DNA of 64,000 nucleotides from Lycium barbarum (GCF_019175385.1 NC_083341.1:22390203-22454202), one strand, 5' to 3'; positions 1 to 10,803 are shown, counted from the stretch's first letter. Numbers and translations are program-made. Notes: generated from the letters alone by a model not told the origin.

Positions 1-600
1 CATCTTTGACCACATGATTTGTTTTTATTGAATTTTTTGAGAGAGAAACTAAAATAAATAGGAAATCTTAACGGAGGGAAAAATATAATTTTAAGTATGT
101 TGGGTGTGCCGCGTGCGTGCGTGCGTGTGTGTGATACCACAGGTCCTTGGTATCAGAGGCATGGGGGTAGTAAGGATTATATATAACCAGTCCTTGGTAT
201 CGGAGACATGGGGGGGAAGCAAGGATTAATATTCATGTTTTTAACTTGCTTTTATGCGATATTGCCAGATCTGAAAGTTAGACATGTAAATACATGATTT
301 ATTCTATACGTTCTTGTTAAATAATCTACTTTTGTGGTAGGAAGATCTGTTGAAGACGGTATTGTGATCCTTCTGGATCTACACGGTAAGTAGTATTCCT
401 GAGGAAATACGACTGGAATGCCTAAGAAATATACTCAGCAGGCTTACAGATGGTTATTTATCACCTTTGGGTAATTTAATATGCAGAACTTCTTAAATAA
501 AAATCGATTTAACCTTTGTGCATGGAAGGAAGCATGTATTCATAAACCTAATTAGTAGATCTAACTTTTTTGCATAAATTTAAGTTAAGAGTGATACGCG
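1..600. other. Non-coding, possible copia leader remnant
   Basis: No coding region seen. The 13-base string TTGGTATCAGAGGCATGGG-like at about 148-166, and a close copy at about 192-212, resemble the initiator-Met-tRNA primer-binding site found next to many Ty1/copia LTRs (core TGGTATCAGAGC). This could be the leader of an old copia copy whose LTR ends near 145, but I cannot find a matching second LTR. Confidence is low. Confidence 0.25.
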
Positions 601-1930
601 CAAATTACACCTTTAAAATTAAAAGTAAGCGGTCGTTGTCAAATATAGAACCCAACAAGGTTAGGGTCGAATCCCACATAGAATACAATGAAGAAATATA
701 CTTATTAAGTGTAACGCTCAACTGTTAGTCTATATTTCAAGGGAATGGGGGTATAATAATGATTGGTTTGAAGTTTGATCATTAATTTCTAAGAGTTGTT
801 GTTATAAAATGTAAACTGTTGGTAAAAGAGACTAAGGTTGCGGTTTCAATGGAAAGTAATGCGAATGGGTATCAATCCAACTTCTTTAAATGTCTAGATG
901 CAATTAAACATGGGCTACGTAACTTTATCAAAGGTCTCTCAACTAAATTGATAAATATCATTACTAAGCTTTCTCAAGACTTAGAATGTAGAAAATGTGA
1001 ATACCCATTTTGTTTCAAGTTAGCTTTTCTATTTCTAGCTCAAGCTATTAGATGGGATTTAATGACCCAAATCTTTGCTATCTAACTCTTTTCCTAACTT
1101 TCACTTTCTTTTTCAAGCAAATTAAAAGTACTTAGGCACAAGTAATGTTTGCAACCATTAAGAGACATTAAAGCATGAAGAGTTGATAGAATACATCTTT
1201 AATATAAAAATGAAGTTTAAATATGAAACTCAATCACATAACTAACACATTTAGTCCACAACCTTAGCTAATGGGTTTAGCTACTCATTTCCATTAAGTA
1301 AAAGATAAAAGTAGATAAAGTATTCATAAATGCTTACAAAGTTAATGGAAGAAGACAACAAAAAGTGGAAGATTCCTCTTTAGAGCTTCAACAACCAATA
1401 TTCAATGTAGCCTCCACAAAAAGACAACAAAATAAAGTAGAGAATATGTTTTACAAAACCCTAGAAGAGTATTTATAGCCTTCCAAAACGGGAATAAATT
1501 GTGGAAAAAAATACCCCTGCGCGCCTGCCTGTCTGTCACAGGTTGTGTCGCATGTCCAACCTGCGGCACAGGTCTTGCAATGTACAAAAATGACTTGCAG
1601 CACCTGCGGTCATGGATGCGTCTCGCAGGTGCTGCTCGCAGATGCTGCATCCAATTTCTTCAAATTTCCAAAATCTCTATACACACTTGCTGCAACACAT
1701 GCGGCTCGCATGTGTGACCTGCGGCTCGCAGGTCACACTTCTTTCATTTTGGCTTGTTTTGCTTCATTATGCTCTCCGAACCTATTATCCTACAAATCAA
1801 CACAAACATACAAAAAGTAACACTAAAAGTGCTAGAAGAGTCACAAAAGCCTAAGGAATTGGCATCGAATGTGTCGTAATTTCACGGCACATCAACACCC
1901 CTAAACTTATACTTTTGCTTGTCCTCAAGC
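601..1930. repeat. Unclassified dispersed-repeat-like sequence with hairpin cassette
   Basis: The part at 600-720 (TAGGGTCGAATCCCACA region) and the part at 1890-1935 (cccctaaacttatacttttg region) look like pieces of a dispersed plant retroelement, from general familiarity only. The short open frames here do not resemble a known protein. The segment 1519-1740 is unusual: it is packed with variants of the word CCTGCGGCTCGCAGG. Two perfect hairpins are directly visible: 9-bp arms at 1695-1703 and 1707-1715, and 10-bp arms at 1714-1723 and 1727-1736, each with loop GCT. Confidence 0.4.
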
Positions 1931-2984
1931 AACTCAAACAAAACTATAGCATACGACAAGTGTTCAAGTATTTCAGAGGTAGTATTGGCTACGATAGTGA
2001 GAGTGATCAGTTACAAGCACGCATTCAAGATCTGATTACCCCTCATTCTTCTTTTTGCAAAACATGGTGCATTCACTCAAAGGTTGAGCCTTGACTAATC
2101 ACTTCACTCTGTGACACAATATATTAGCTTTAAGGAACCGGCCTCGAATTCTAAGTCAAGAAGCAATTCTTTCATTTTGCTTTGTAATCCACATGCCCTT
2201 ACAAAAGACCAAAGAAAGTCCCCAAAACACACATATTCGCAACAACAAATGGGACAAAAGTCGAAAGAGAAGAGAACAACTCACTGTTGACAACCAAATT
2301 TTGCCCTCCAAAAATTCAAATTAACTAGTCAAGCTTCTTGAATTCCAAACAGAGTAAAGAATTAGTTAGAAAAATAAAAAAAATAAAAATAAAAACTTTC
2401 TACACTATTTTCGGACTTATTTTGCATTTCATTTGGCAAAATACCATAATATATATTAAGTATAATTTTAAGTATTAATTATGTCTATTTTATCAATTAG
2501 AAAATCAAGTCAAATTAAGTATGTATTTTAATTGTCAATTAAAGTCAAATTTTACTTTGTTGAAATCAAGAAGCTTAATTAGTTAAGTGGACGATTAATT
2601 TATCTCAATGTTGTTGCAACTTAGTAGAATTTTAAAGAATGGTTTTGATTTAAAGTGATCAATTTCAAAATGGAGTTCTAATTGGTTATATTGCTAATGG
2701 AATTCGGCTACAATTTAAATTCAAAATCAGCTTTCTCAAACAGCCTTTATTTTTGACAATTCAATTCCCAATTTTGAGCTCAATCCCACAGGAATAATGT
2801 TCAGCCCAAACAATTATGCATGACCTGGCCCATGAGTTCATTCAATAGACCAACATCCATTTCTTTCTTGTCAATCACTTCTAAATCAAATAAAACCTGT
2901 AAAATGGAAGTAAACGACATTAAAATGCACTATTTTATCAATCAAACATAGCAAAAATCTAAGATTAAAGAAGAAAGAAGACTT
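1931..2984. other. AT-rich intergenic stretch, nothing recognised
   Basis: I see no open reading frame of note, no repeat boundary and no RNA gene. The sequence is AT-rich and shows only simple A/T runs. Confidence 0.5.
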
Positions 2985-3993
2985 ACCTTTGCATCGCAAA
3001 ACCTAACTCGTAGAGAGAACCTTGTTCTTGGATCCTTGTTAGAAACCTAACAATATACAAGTATAATCTTGTTAGAATCGATATGTTTGAGAGTTTGGAT
3101 CACGAGTTAGAAACTTATCTTGGGTAGTAGGAGAGACTTTGGACAACTTGAGGCTGGAATAAAAGATCTTATATTTAAAAAATGAAATAATTTTTATCTT
3201 CCCATCTTTTTCATATAGTTCAAGTAGTTTTTTCGTCCGCTCCATCAAAGTTTTTACCTGGCTAGCTAATTTTTGGCACTAGCTTTCGTGCCTCGCGCGT
3301 TCAGCTCCTGCTTTGATGTCCTTCGGTAATTGGACATAAGTCTCTATAGGAATGTCTAGAGAAAAACGATTTGAAACGTCGAAAACTAGACTTCAAGAGG
3401 CTACAACTTCCATTAAGGAGTTATGTCCAAATTGGTTATATTTTGCGAGGTGTATATTTTTGAAGCTAGGTCTTGTGTGGCTTGTTTGGAACTTTAGCTT
3501 GTTGCTTTGTTCCGAACTTGTCTGGGCTATAAGGCTTTCCATAGTCCGTAACTCACTTCTATAACACTTTATTCTCCTATCATCATGTTCCAATCATTCA
3601 TATGTCCTCGTGCAAGTTCCTCACACCTCGATTTATCTTTATTATTTGTTTTAAATCAGAATTAACTACGACATTATAATTTACAGACCTATATATGAAC
3701 CAATGAGTTTTTGTTAGCAAGCGTTGTCATTAATTGTAGAGAAAAGACATCATTTCACCCTTGAACTTGGCACGAAAACTCACTTTAACAATTAAACTTA
3801 AGTTGTATTTATATACCCCCCTTAACAACTTTCATTTCAATTATTTTCCACCTCTAATGCTGATGTGGCAAAAAAGAAAAAAGAAAAAGAAATTTAGGCA
3901 AGTAAATGACATAAAAAGGTGAGCCAGCTAATATATATATTATTCTTATAAAATCAATAAAATAAAATAAAAATGGGTCTTTTCTCTTTCTTC

Positions 3994-4184
3994 TAAACCA
4001 CCTCCCCCCGGGTCCTCTTCCCCCACCCACTTAAATCAACCCCCACCCGCTCCTCTTCCCCACCACTGCCACCTCCACCACCACCACCATCGTATCCACC
4101 ACCACCACTACCATACCCACTGATTCGACCACCACCAAATCCACCCCCACCTCCATAACCACCACCATCAAAGTCATAAAGTTT
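3994..4184 (-). pseudogene. Captured glycine-rich protein fragment inside the MULE
   Basis: Read on the minus strand from 4184 to the TAG at 3994-3996, an open frame without an ATG begins KLYDFDGGGYGGGGGF. It continues as repeated GGG, GYG and GGGYD blocks, then an acidic and basic tail. This composition resembles the C-terminal glycine-rich part of RNA-binding or cell-wall glycine-rich proteins. The other minus-strand frame through the same DNA gives only a valine-rich sequence, so the glycine frame is the likelier ancestral one. A captured exon fragment in a Pack-MULE-like element is my inference; simple (GGT)n expansion is the alternative. Confidence 0.45.
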
Positions 4185-4334
4185 TTAAATTTAATCCCAA
4201 TTCTTAATTCGGAAAAAGTTACCAGAAAGTTATGAGCTGAATAATTAGGCATTTGAATTTCATCATCTGGGTTGAATATATTACTGAAACATAGTCGTCT
4301 TCATCATTGTCGTCGATCAATTTCATCGGGAAAA

Positions 4335-4397
4335 ATGGCGTCGGTGATTACTTTCCGGCCAACCAAACCCACATTAACTAATCTATCTAAGAAATGA
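4335..4397 (+). other. Short ORF (20 codons) inside the MULE
   Basis: An ATG in good plant context (aaaATGGCG) opens a 20-codon frame beginning MASVITFRPTK and ending at TGA 4395-4397. It resembles the start of a transit-peptide-like coding sequence that could have been picked up with the flanking host DNA. It is too short to identify and may be chance. Confidence 0.2.
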
Positions 4398-4732
4398 ATT
4401 TCATATTTCTTTTATTATGTAATAAAACACATTAACCAAATTTGTTTACAAAGAAATAGAAAAGAAAAGGAGAATGACATGGAGAAGGGGAAATAATATT
4501 GACGGAAATGGCAGATGATGGGTGGAAATGGTAGAAAAGAAAAGGAGAATGACATGGAAAATGGAGGTTGGAATTCTTATGGAAAATGACATGGGAAACG
4601 GAAATGGCAGATGATCTGTTTTGCCCGAGCTTAACACAGATCTGAGCCTCAATTTTTCTCTGTTCAGCTTGGAATTCTTATATATATTTTGTTGATGATA
4701 ATGGAGATTTGAATGACAAAGATGGGATTTTG

Positions 4733-4760
4733 TGGCGGCGGCGGCGGCGGCGGCGGTGGT
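4733..4760 (+). repeat. (GGC)n trinucleotide run in the MULE
   Basis: About eight consecutive GGC units followed by GGT units. On the minus strand this reads as a run of prolines in a long but undirected open frame (4446-4967). Such GC-rich runs are out of character with the surrounding AT-rich DNA and fit captured coding or 5' UTR sequence. Confidence 0.6.
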
Positions 4761-5164
4761 GGTCGGAAGAAGAAAGAGAAAGAGAAAAAATAATAAAAGA
4801 AAAATAAAAAATGAAGGGTTGGTAATTTTTGGCGTGGCAATGACGTGACAACGACGTGACAATGACATGGCGCGAGTGTAATACACCTCACAATGTGAGA
4901 GTGGTATTATTTTTTTAGGGTGGAAAATAATTGAAATGAAAGTTGTTAAGGGGGTATATAAATACAACTTAAGTTTAGTTGCTAAAGTGAATTTTCATGC
5001 CAAGTTTAAGGGTGAAATGATGTCTTTTCTCTTAATTGTAGCAACTTATAACTTTTTGATTATTTATATAGTTTATACTATTTAATAAAATTTTCTGACA
5101 AATCTGACACCGCTTAACACCGTATGCATTCGCCCCTGAGGAAAAGGATGATGAGCTCCTAAAA

Positions 5165-5640
5165 CTAATTAATTGTTTAGCTTATTCAATAAAGAAAGAA
5201 CAATTAAAGGGAAAAATCAACAAAAATAGAAAGAAAAAAATTAGCCCTAATTAGGCTAGATGAGAATCTTATTTTGAGCTCATACCACGTAATTTTATAT
5301 ACCATAAAGATTGTATATATCCTTAGCAAATTGAGGTGTCGATTTCATTACCTTTGAGAGCAAAATCACAAACCAGAAGAAAATTTTGAGAAAGAATTTT
5401 GATTTCTGCTATGATATCATATAGAAATACTCAAGAGCAATTTAGTAATTTTTGTCTGTGTTTATTTTTTTACAAGAACTCTATATTTTATATAAGTCCA
5501 TTAATAGAGAATTAAAAAAGAAATCATAATTTATATCCAAATTGTCTACTCCCTATTGGTTGTAGCCATAACAAAATCACTTAAGCATATTCTTAGTTTA
5601 GAAGCTTCTAAGAAAAGTCACAGGCTTACGGGTATTTAAC
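5165..5640 (-). mobile_element. Possible Ty1/copia LTR and leader remnant
   Basis: On the minus strand, 5640 to about 5430 reads like a short copia LTR with a TATA-like ACTTATATAAAATATAGAG. It is followed by TATGATATCATAGCAG (about 5408-5424), a degraded match to the initiator-Met primer-binding site. A leader with an ATG follows. No second LTR or pol was found, so this would be a fragment. Moderate to low confidence. Confidence 0.35.
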
Positions 5641-5649
5641 TATTTTATC

Positions 5650-6850
5650 CAGATGGGCCAATTAGCCGTTTGTGCTTGTGTTTTACATAAATGACTACAT
5701 TTTGGGGTTTAAAATTTGTCATAACTACAGTTTCAATATTTACATGGCATAGTTATTATTTTCCCGCTGTATTCAAAAAATGGTTCGCTGTATTCATAAA
5801 ACGGCTTAGCTGTATTCATGAATACAGCGAATAAAATTTTTTCAAAAATTCTTTTCATTGTATTCAAATCATATGTATTCAACTCAGTTGTATTCACGTC
5901 AATTGTATTCAACTCAGTTGTATTCACGTCAATTGTATTCAACTCAGTTGTATTCACGTCAATTGTATTCAACTCAGTTGTATTCATTTATAGCTACTTT
6001 TACATTGTATTCACTTTATTGTATTTGAAAATGAGTGGTATTCAAACAACATAAATACAAAAAAATTGTATTTAGCTTGCACAACTGAGTTGAATTTTCC
6101 CAAAAAAATTAACGAATACACTCAAATACTGAATACAAGAAATAAAATTCATTGTATTCATTTGTATACACTTCAAATTTACTGTATTCATTTTGTATAC
6201 AAAAAGATCTCCTTCGAAATACATGCGATAAAACACTGTATACACTATATGTATACACTCCAATTTGAAATAAAAAAAAAATAAAAAACTCAGATCTGAG
6301 CCGCCACCGGAAAACGACCGGAGGCAGCAACAACGTAGATACAAAAAAAAAGCTTTCTCTCTCTAGGAAAACAATAAAGCTCACCGGTGGCGACAACGAT
6401 GAACGACGCCAGATCTGAGCATAGCTCCGGCAGACTTTGAAGCTTTGAAGCCATTAATGTAACTTTGGAGCTTTCTCTCTCTAAAAAAAATAAAGAGATT
6501 AAAGATAGAGAGAGAACAATGACGGTGGTGGAACTCGCCGGAGATCTCCATGGTGGCAGGCGGCGGTGGAGAGAGAAGAAGCGGCAGTGGAGGAGGAGTG
6601 TGAGTGCTGTCGGAGTACCGCCGATGGTGGTGGTTGTTGGAGCAAAAAAGAAGACGGCTTGGAGAGAGATGTGATGGAGGAGAGAGAAAATAGAGGAAAA
6701 TGGAAGGAGATTGTGAGAGAATAGAGAGAAAATAGTTTTAAATATTAAATACAATATAATTTTACTATACTAGTTATCTTGTGTAATTGACATACAAGAT
6801 TTAGCTATGAGATGTAATTTAGGCAAAATATAACTACTAAATATAAATAA
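5650..6850. mobile_element. Non-autonomous element rich in TGTATTCA words
   Basis: The edges (about 5688-5745, and 6775-6845 inverted) share a diverged inverted repeat around ACTACATTTTG / TAGTTATATTTTG. This fits a long-TIR DNA element, possibly Mutator-like. The 5760-6260 part is dominated by the word TGTATTCA and its complement TGAATACA in both orientations. The 6290-6760 part contains GC-richer sequence (CTCAGATCTGAGCCGCC, CTCGCCGGAGATC) that may be captured. No transposase and no clean target duplication were found. Confidence 0.45.
5881..5985 (+). repeat. 30-bp tandem repeat, about 3.5 units
   Basis: Identical 30-bp units begin at 5881, 5911 and 5941, with a partial unit at 5971. Each unit is itself two 15-bp halves, AACTCAGTTGTATTC and ACGTCAATTGTATTC. 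The array encodes a repeating ten-residue peptide in either direction, but the frames are short and there is no sign of selection for coding. Confidence 0.9.
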
Positions 6851-6916
6851 GGCTTAATGTTCTCTTTACCATGTAGATTTCCCTTTTTTTAGGTGGATTG
6901 CCCTTCAAAGGCTCTG

Positions 6917-7287
6917 GTCTTTAATTCTTGCCCCTCAAATTGTTGGTCTTCAATTTTTGTCCTTCTCTTAAAAAAATGACCGAAAATACTCTGAAGCTCT
7001 GGGTTCGAACCCCGCTCAATCAAAAAAAAAAAATCGTAAGGCAAGGCTTTCGCGAAACCTCTGCCTTAAGGCCTAATATTTGCCCAAAATTAGACCTATT
7101 CGTACAAAACTTAGGCCTTAAGGCAGAGGTTTGCCTGCCTTAAGGCCTAACTTTCACCTGAATAGGTCTAATTTTGCTACGAAACTCTGCCTTTTTTTTT
7201 TACTGAGCTAGGGTTCGTACCTAGAACCTCGGTGTATTAGGTGATGGACAAAAATTAAAGACCAACAATTTGAGGGGCATAAATTAA
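6917..7287. mobile_element. Foldback (hairpin) element
   Basis: The outer arms 6917-6962 and 7246-7287 are inverted copies of GCCCCTCAAATTGTTGGTCT plus flanking bases. Inside them a second inverted pair, around TTAGGCCTTAAGGCAGAGG and its complement, folds about a centre near 7120-7130. The whole unit can form a roughly 370-bp imperfect hairpin. It includes GGGTTCGAACCCC (about 7010-7022), which resembles a Pol III B box, but there is no A box or tRNA fold. No clear target duplication, so the superfamily is unassigned. Confidence 0.7.
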
Positions 7288-7299
7288 GGGAAAAGGACA

Positions 7300-7811
7300 C
7301 AAATGGCCAACCGAGTGAAACTATTGACACTCGGTGGCCAAAGAATTTAAAAAGACATTTTTTAGCCTTTTCATAATAATTTCATTTTTCAACTAATTCT
7401 AGCACATGTATATAAACTATATCATTTTTGTATATGTATAGAAAATGTATCTTACGTATAGAAATTGTATCATTGTTATATAAAAGATGATCACTACTGC
7501 ATATGTATAGAATGCATCACACGTACAGAAACTGTATCATTATTGCATAGAATATGTATCCCTCAAGTATATATATAGAAAATATATCATTGTTGTATAA
7601 TTTGTGTAAAATAAATGTATAATCAACATATAATTTATGTGTACTAAATGTATAATTAATGCATACTTACTAATTATACACTTATTATACAAATTTTGGG
7701 ATATTTCTTGAAGGCTGAATGAACGTATACTTATTAATTATACAAATATTATACATGTTTTGGGATTTTTTTAAGGCTCAATATGATTTTTTTTTTCTTT
7801 TTGGTTGATCT
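7300..7811. other. AT-rich non-coding stretch with ATGTATA words
   Basis: Dense in short repeats of TATGTATAGAA, TGTATCATT and similar words (7420-7760). No coding potential. This may be the interior of the CACTA-type element whose ends follow, but no left terminus was found. Confidence 0.4.
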
Positions 7812-7920
7812 TAGTGGCGGCTAAAGTAGCCACAAATAGTCTTGTTTTCTTGTAGTGAACCTTTTAGTGACGACTTTTCTATCTAAAGTCACCAGACTAG
7901 TCCTGTTCTTTTTTGTAGTG
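7812..7920. mobile_element. Two adjacent CACTA-type 3' termini
   Basis: Two copies of an En/Spm-like end, read on the minus strand as CACTACAAGAAAAC and CACTACAAAAAAGAAC, terminate at 7857 and 7920. Each is followed on the plus strand by the same bases, AACCTTTT. The subterminal sequence (GTGGCGGCTAAAGTAGCCAC, 7814-7833) is typical of plant CACTA elements. No 5' terminus and no transposase were found, so these are end fragments or a nested pair of solo ends. Confidence 0.6.
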
Positions 7921-8472
7921 AACCTTTTGTGGACAATCGTGCAAATTGCACGCTTATGTTCCGCTAATGAGTGGCCCAAATTCCTTTCCTTGCCTGATCC
8001 GGGTTGATTGGCTCATTTGTGCTCTTTAGACAAAGGATTCATCCGAAGTCCTTTTTTCTAGTTTCAACCGAAAGCTTCTCCTCTTTCCCTCTCTTTGTCC
8101 AAAATCCTATCGGCCATCGTTGATGAATAAGATGAGTGACATGAGTGATAATTATTCTCAATTATTATTTTGAACGATAACACTGTTTGTATAGATTTAT
8201 ATTATGGCAACTAATTCCTGAGAAAACAAAGTTGATGCGGCATGTTTGTAACGACCCATTTTATCCTAAGCCGTAAATATACTTGCACCCAAATTCGTAT
8301 TCGAATAACCAATTTATCGCAAACCAACTCATTTAATTTAAATAATAAATATAAAATTACTTATTTATTTTTTGTGTACATTCATAAAAAATGTTTGATT
8401 TTAAAATACGAAGGTTGTATTCAAAACTGAGCAGTATGTATAGCAAGTGTTTAGTATAACTAACCCAAATTA
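7921..8472. other. Non-coding, nothing recognised
   Basis: No convincing gene, repeat boundary or RNA. The 62-codon frame at 8242-8430 is AT-driven and has no recognisable features. Confidence 0.5.
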
Positions 8473-8474
8473 TA

Positions 8475-8724
8475 ACTCCCTCTTTCCATGTTTATTTGTC
8501 CATGCTTCACTTGTCACATCCTTTAAAAAACAATAAATAAAATGACAATTTTACTATATCACACCTAATTATTATAAGCCATCTAATGTTGAAAAATGAA
8601 TTCGAAATAATTAAAACATTAATAATAAAGGTAAAATAGGTATAAAATGGTAAATTATCTCTTGATTTTTTAAAGTAAACATCTATTTTTAATATAGTGC
8701 ACAAGTAAGAGTGGACGGAGGGAG
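8475..8724. mobile_element. Stowaway-like MITE
   Basis: The ends CTCCCTCTTTCCATG and CGGACGGAGGGAG-type form inverted termini next to TA dinucleotides (8473-8474 and 8725-8726). Length is about 250 bp with an AT-rich interior. The CTCCCTCCGT terminus with a TA target is the hallmark of plant Tc1/mariner-derived Stowaway MITEs (family knowledge). The right part has a partner at 56521-56570. Confidence 0.7.
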
Positions 8725-9134
8725 TAAATAATTCTTTAAGTATAATTATTTGGTATCCAAAATAACTAGATTTGAATAGTTTAGATTTGTACCTTCAACC
8801 TACTTAAAGTGTTTGTGATGGGTAACTAATACTCCCCGCCTCTCATTTTGACAGTCGTTGTAATTGAATAATATGTTTCAAAATAATTGTTATATTAGAT
8901 GTTTAAGACTAAAGTTGACAATTGTTTCGAACTATGTCTCAACATTAAAGAAGTACTATCTCTGTTCTATTTTAACTGTCGTTTTAACTTAAAAATTTGA
9001 CCCAAAATAATTGTCACTTTACGAACTCAAAAGAAATTTACAAGTATTTTTAACTATGCCATTAACATTAAAGAGGTATGCACAGTCTACTTAACTTTAA
9101 AGAAGTATGCACAATCTTTAAGAGGCAAAATCAG
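8725..9134. repeat. Segment paralogous to 56571-56970, up to the palindrome insertion
   Basis: This runs parallel to 56571-56970 with many substitutions (shared words include TTTAAGACTAAAGTTGACAA and AAGTATGCACAATCTTTAAG). From 8956 it is the left part of a Stowaway-like MITE, whose complete partner is 56798-57086. It stops exactly where the palindromic element begins and resumes at 10746. Confidence 0.75.
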
Positions 9135-9552
9135 TTTGAGTCCGGAGCCTAAATGACACAAATTTGGACCAAAATTTCCAAAAGGGGTAGTGGCCTACGC
9201 AATAAACCAAAATGGGTTAATCGTGTAGTCCTACACGATTTACCCATTTTTTAACTGCTTCCGTCTTTCCGTCCGTGAAGTTTTAAAAAAAAAATTAAAG
9301 GACAAATCGTATACCACTACACGATTTGCGAAAAATTCTTTTTGTAAATCGTGTACATTTACACGATTTGCAAATTAATTTTGGCAAATCGTGTACATCT
9401 ACACGATTTAACTCATCCCATGTCAATGAATTGAATGAGCAATTTTAGTTTAATTCAATGAGCAATATCCCACGTCAATGAAACTGTAACAATAACTTTT
9501 ATGCCTTTAGCTAAACATTTAATCACTTTGTACAATAAACAAATTGCTATTA

Positions 9553-9840
9553 CTCTCTCCGTCTCAAATTATTTGTCGTGGCTACTAAAAATAGTTATCT
9601 CAAATTATTTATCCTTTTAGAATTTCAAGACAAAATTTTTTTTTTTTTTTTTTCATTTTACCCTTAGTAAAATTTTGTTATTAATGGAGATGACATGCAT
9701 ATATAAGAGCAAACATCTAATGAAGATAAATTATAATTTAGATATAAATAAGGGTAAAGTAGTCAAGACTCCTTCCTAATTAATATTTCTTAAAAGACAT
9801 GTAAAATAAAAAGGCGACAAATAATTTGAGACGGAGGGAG
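9553..9840. mobile_element. Stowaway-like MITE in the left palindrome arm
   Basis: Runs from CTCTCTCCGTCTCAAATTAT to its inverse ending in GACGGAGGGAG, about 288 bp. The same MITE, inverted, sits at the mirror position in the right arm. It therefore inserted before the arms were duplicated, or was copied with the arm. TA is present on the left; the right side reads CA. Confidence 0.75.
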
Positions 9841-10043
9841 CATCATATTTCAGTATTCAAACATGTATAGTTAACTATCGATCAATTATAAAACTATTTT
9901 AGCTTTAATATGATTTCCAAAGGGTAATTTTTTTCCGGATGAAATAGCGAGTATAAGAAGTCCACCTTCTATATCATATTAAAGCTAAAATAGTTTTGTA
10001 ATTGATCGATAGTTAACATGTATTTGAATAATGAAATATAATG

Positions 10044-10330
10044 CTCCCTCCGTCTCAAATTATTTGTCGCTTTTTTATTTTACACGTCTCTTAAGAAATA
10101 TTAATTAGGAGGGAGTGTTGACTACTTTACCCTTATTTATATCTAAATTATAATTTATCTTCATTAAATGTTGACTCTTATATATGCATGTCATCTCCAT
10201 TAATAACAAAATTTTACTAAGGGTAAAATGGAAAAAAAATTAATTAATTTTGTCTTGAACTTTTAAAACAATAAATAATTTGAGACAACTATTTTTAGTA
10301 GCCACGGTAAATAATTTGAGACGGAGGGAG
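10044..10330. mobile_element. Stowaway-like MITE in the right palindrome arm
   Basis: Mirror image of the MITE at 9553-9840, with terminus CTCCCTCCGTCTCAAATTAT and inverse end GACGGAGGGAG. Small differences from the left-arm copy (one internal A/T tract is shorter here) show that the arms have drifted since the duplication. Confidence 0.75.
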
Positions 10331-10803
10331 TGATAGCAATTTGTTTATTTTACAAAGTGATTAAATGTTTAGCTAAAGGCACAAAAGTTATTGTACAGTT
10401 TCATTGACGTGGGATATTGCTCATTGAATTAAACTAAAATTGCTCATTGAATTCATTGACATGGGATGAGTTAAATCGTGTACATGTACACGATTTGTCA
10501 AAATTAATTTTGCAAATCGTGTACATCTACACGATTTGCAAAAAGAATTTTTCGCAAATCGTGTAGTGGTATAAGATTTGCCCTTTAATTTTTTTTTTTA
10601 AACTTCACGGACGGAAAGGCGGAAGCAGTTAAAAAATGGATAAATCGTGTAGGACTACACGATTAACCCATTTTGATTTATTGTGTAGGCCACAATCCCT
10701 TTTGAAATTTTTGGTCCAAATTTGTGCCATTTAGGCTCCGAACTCAAATCAGTCTACCTTTATTATGTAGGAGTAACTTATTATCTAGGAGTAATAATTA
10801 TTA

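Larger units (their letters stand above)
3739..5031. mobile_element. Non-autonomous Mutator-like element with 9-bp TSD
   Basis: The element starts GAGAAAAGACATCATTTCAC and ends with the inverse. The terminal inverted repeats are about 113 bp (3739-3852 and 4917-5031) with few mismatches. An exact 9-bp direct repeat, TTAATTGTA, flanks it (3730-3738 and 5032-5040). Copy II of the host segment (near 11910-11925) reads through without the insertion. Long TIRs with a 9-bp duplication are typical of Mutator-like elements (family knowledge). No transposase is present. The interior carries GC-rich, codon-like stretches that look captured from host genes. Confidence 0.88.
2985..5165. repeat. Old segmental duplicate, copy I (split by a MULE)
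   Basis: The sequence 2985-3738 aligns by eye over most of its length with 11205-11938. Its continuation 5032-5165 aligns with 11926-11960, 12558-12612 and 13063-13095. A third copy is split between 29330-29420 and 56169-56520. The shared text includes a TTGCATCGCAAA-like start and GGATGATGAGCTCCTAAAA near the end. No protein is recognisable. The copies are diverged, so the duplication is old. Its main value is as a built-in empty-site control for the insertions that interrupt each copy. Confidence 0.7.
9135..10748. mobile_element. 1.6-kb palindromic (foldback) transposable element
   Basis: The left arm (about 9135-9914) and right arm (about 9973-10748) are inverted copies over nearly their full length, separated by a spacer of about 58 bp. 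Outer ends read TTTGAGTCCGGAGCC and inverse of TTTGAGTTCGGAGCC. AAATCAG lies on both sides (9128-9134 and 10746-10752), extendable to 9-10 bp with one mismatch. The related segment at 56960-56990 reads straight through with a single AAATCAG, so it is an empty site. A duplication near 9 bp with very long TIRs suggests a Mutator-like foldback. No coding sequence. Both arms repeat the motif AAATCGTGTAC...ACACGATTT. Confidence 0.88.

Noticed and set aside
4446..4967. Minus-strand 173-codon frame with proline run
   Set aside because: It crosses the MULE terminus and the GGC run, and has no domain or homology I can see. It is likely a chance frame.
5881..5985. CRISPR-like regular 30-bp repeats
   Set aside because: The units abut with no unique spacers, only 3.5 units exist, and the surroundings are plant-type mobile DNA.
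7005..7025. tRNA gene or SINE promoter (GGTTCGAACCCC box)
   Set aside because: No A box at the right distance, no cloverleaf and no tail; it lies in one arm of a hairpin element.
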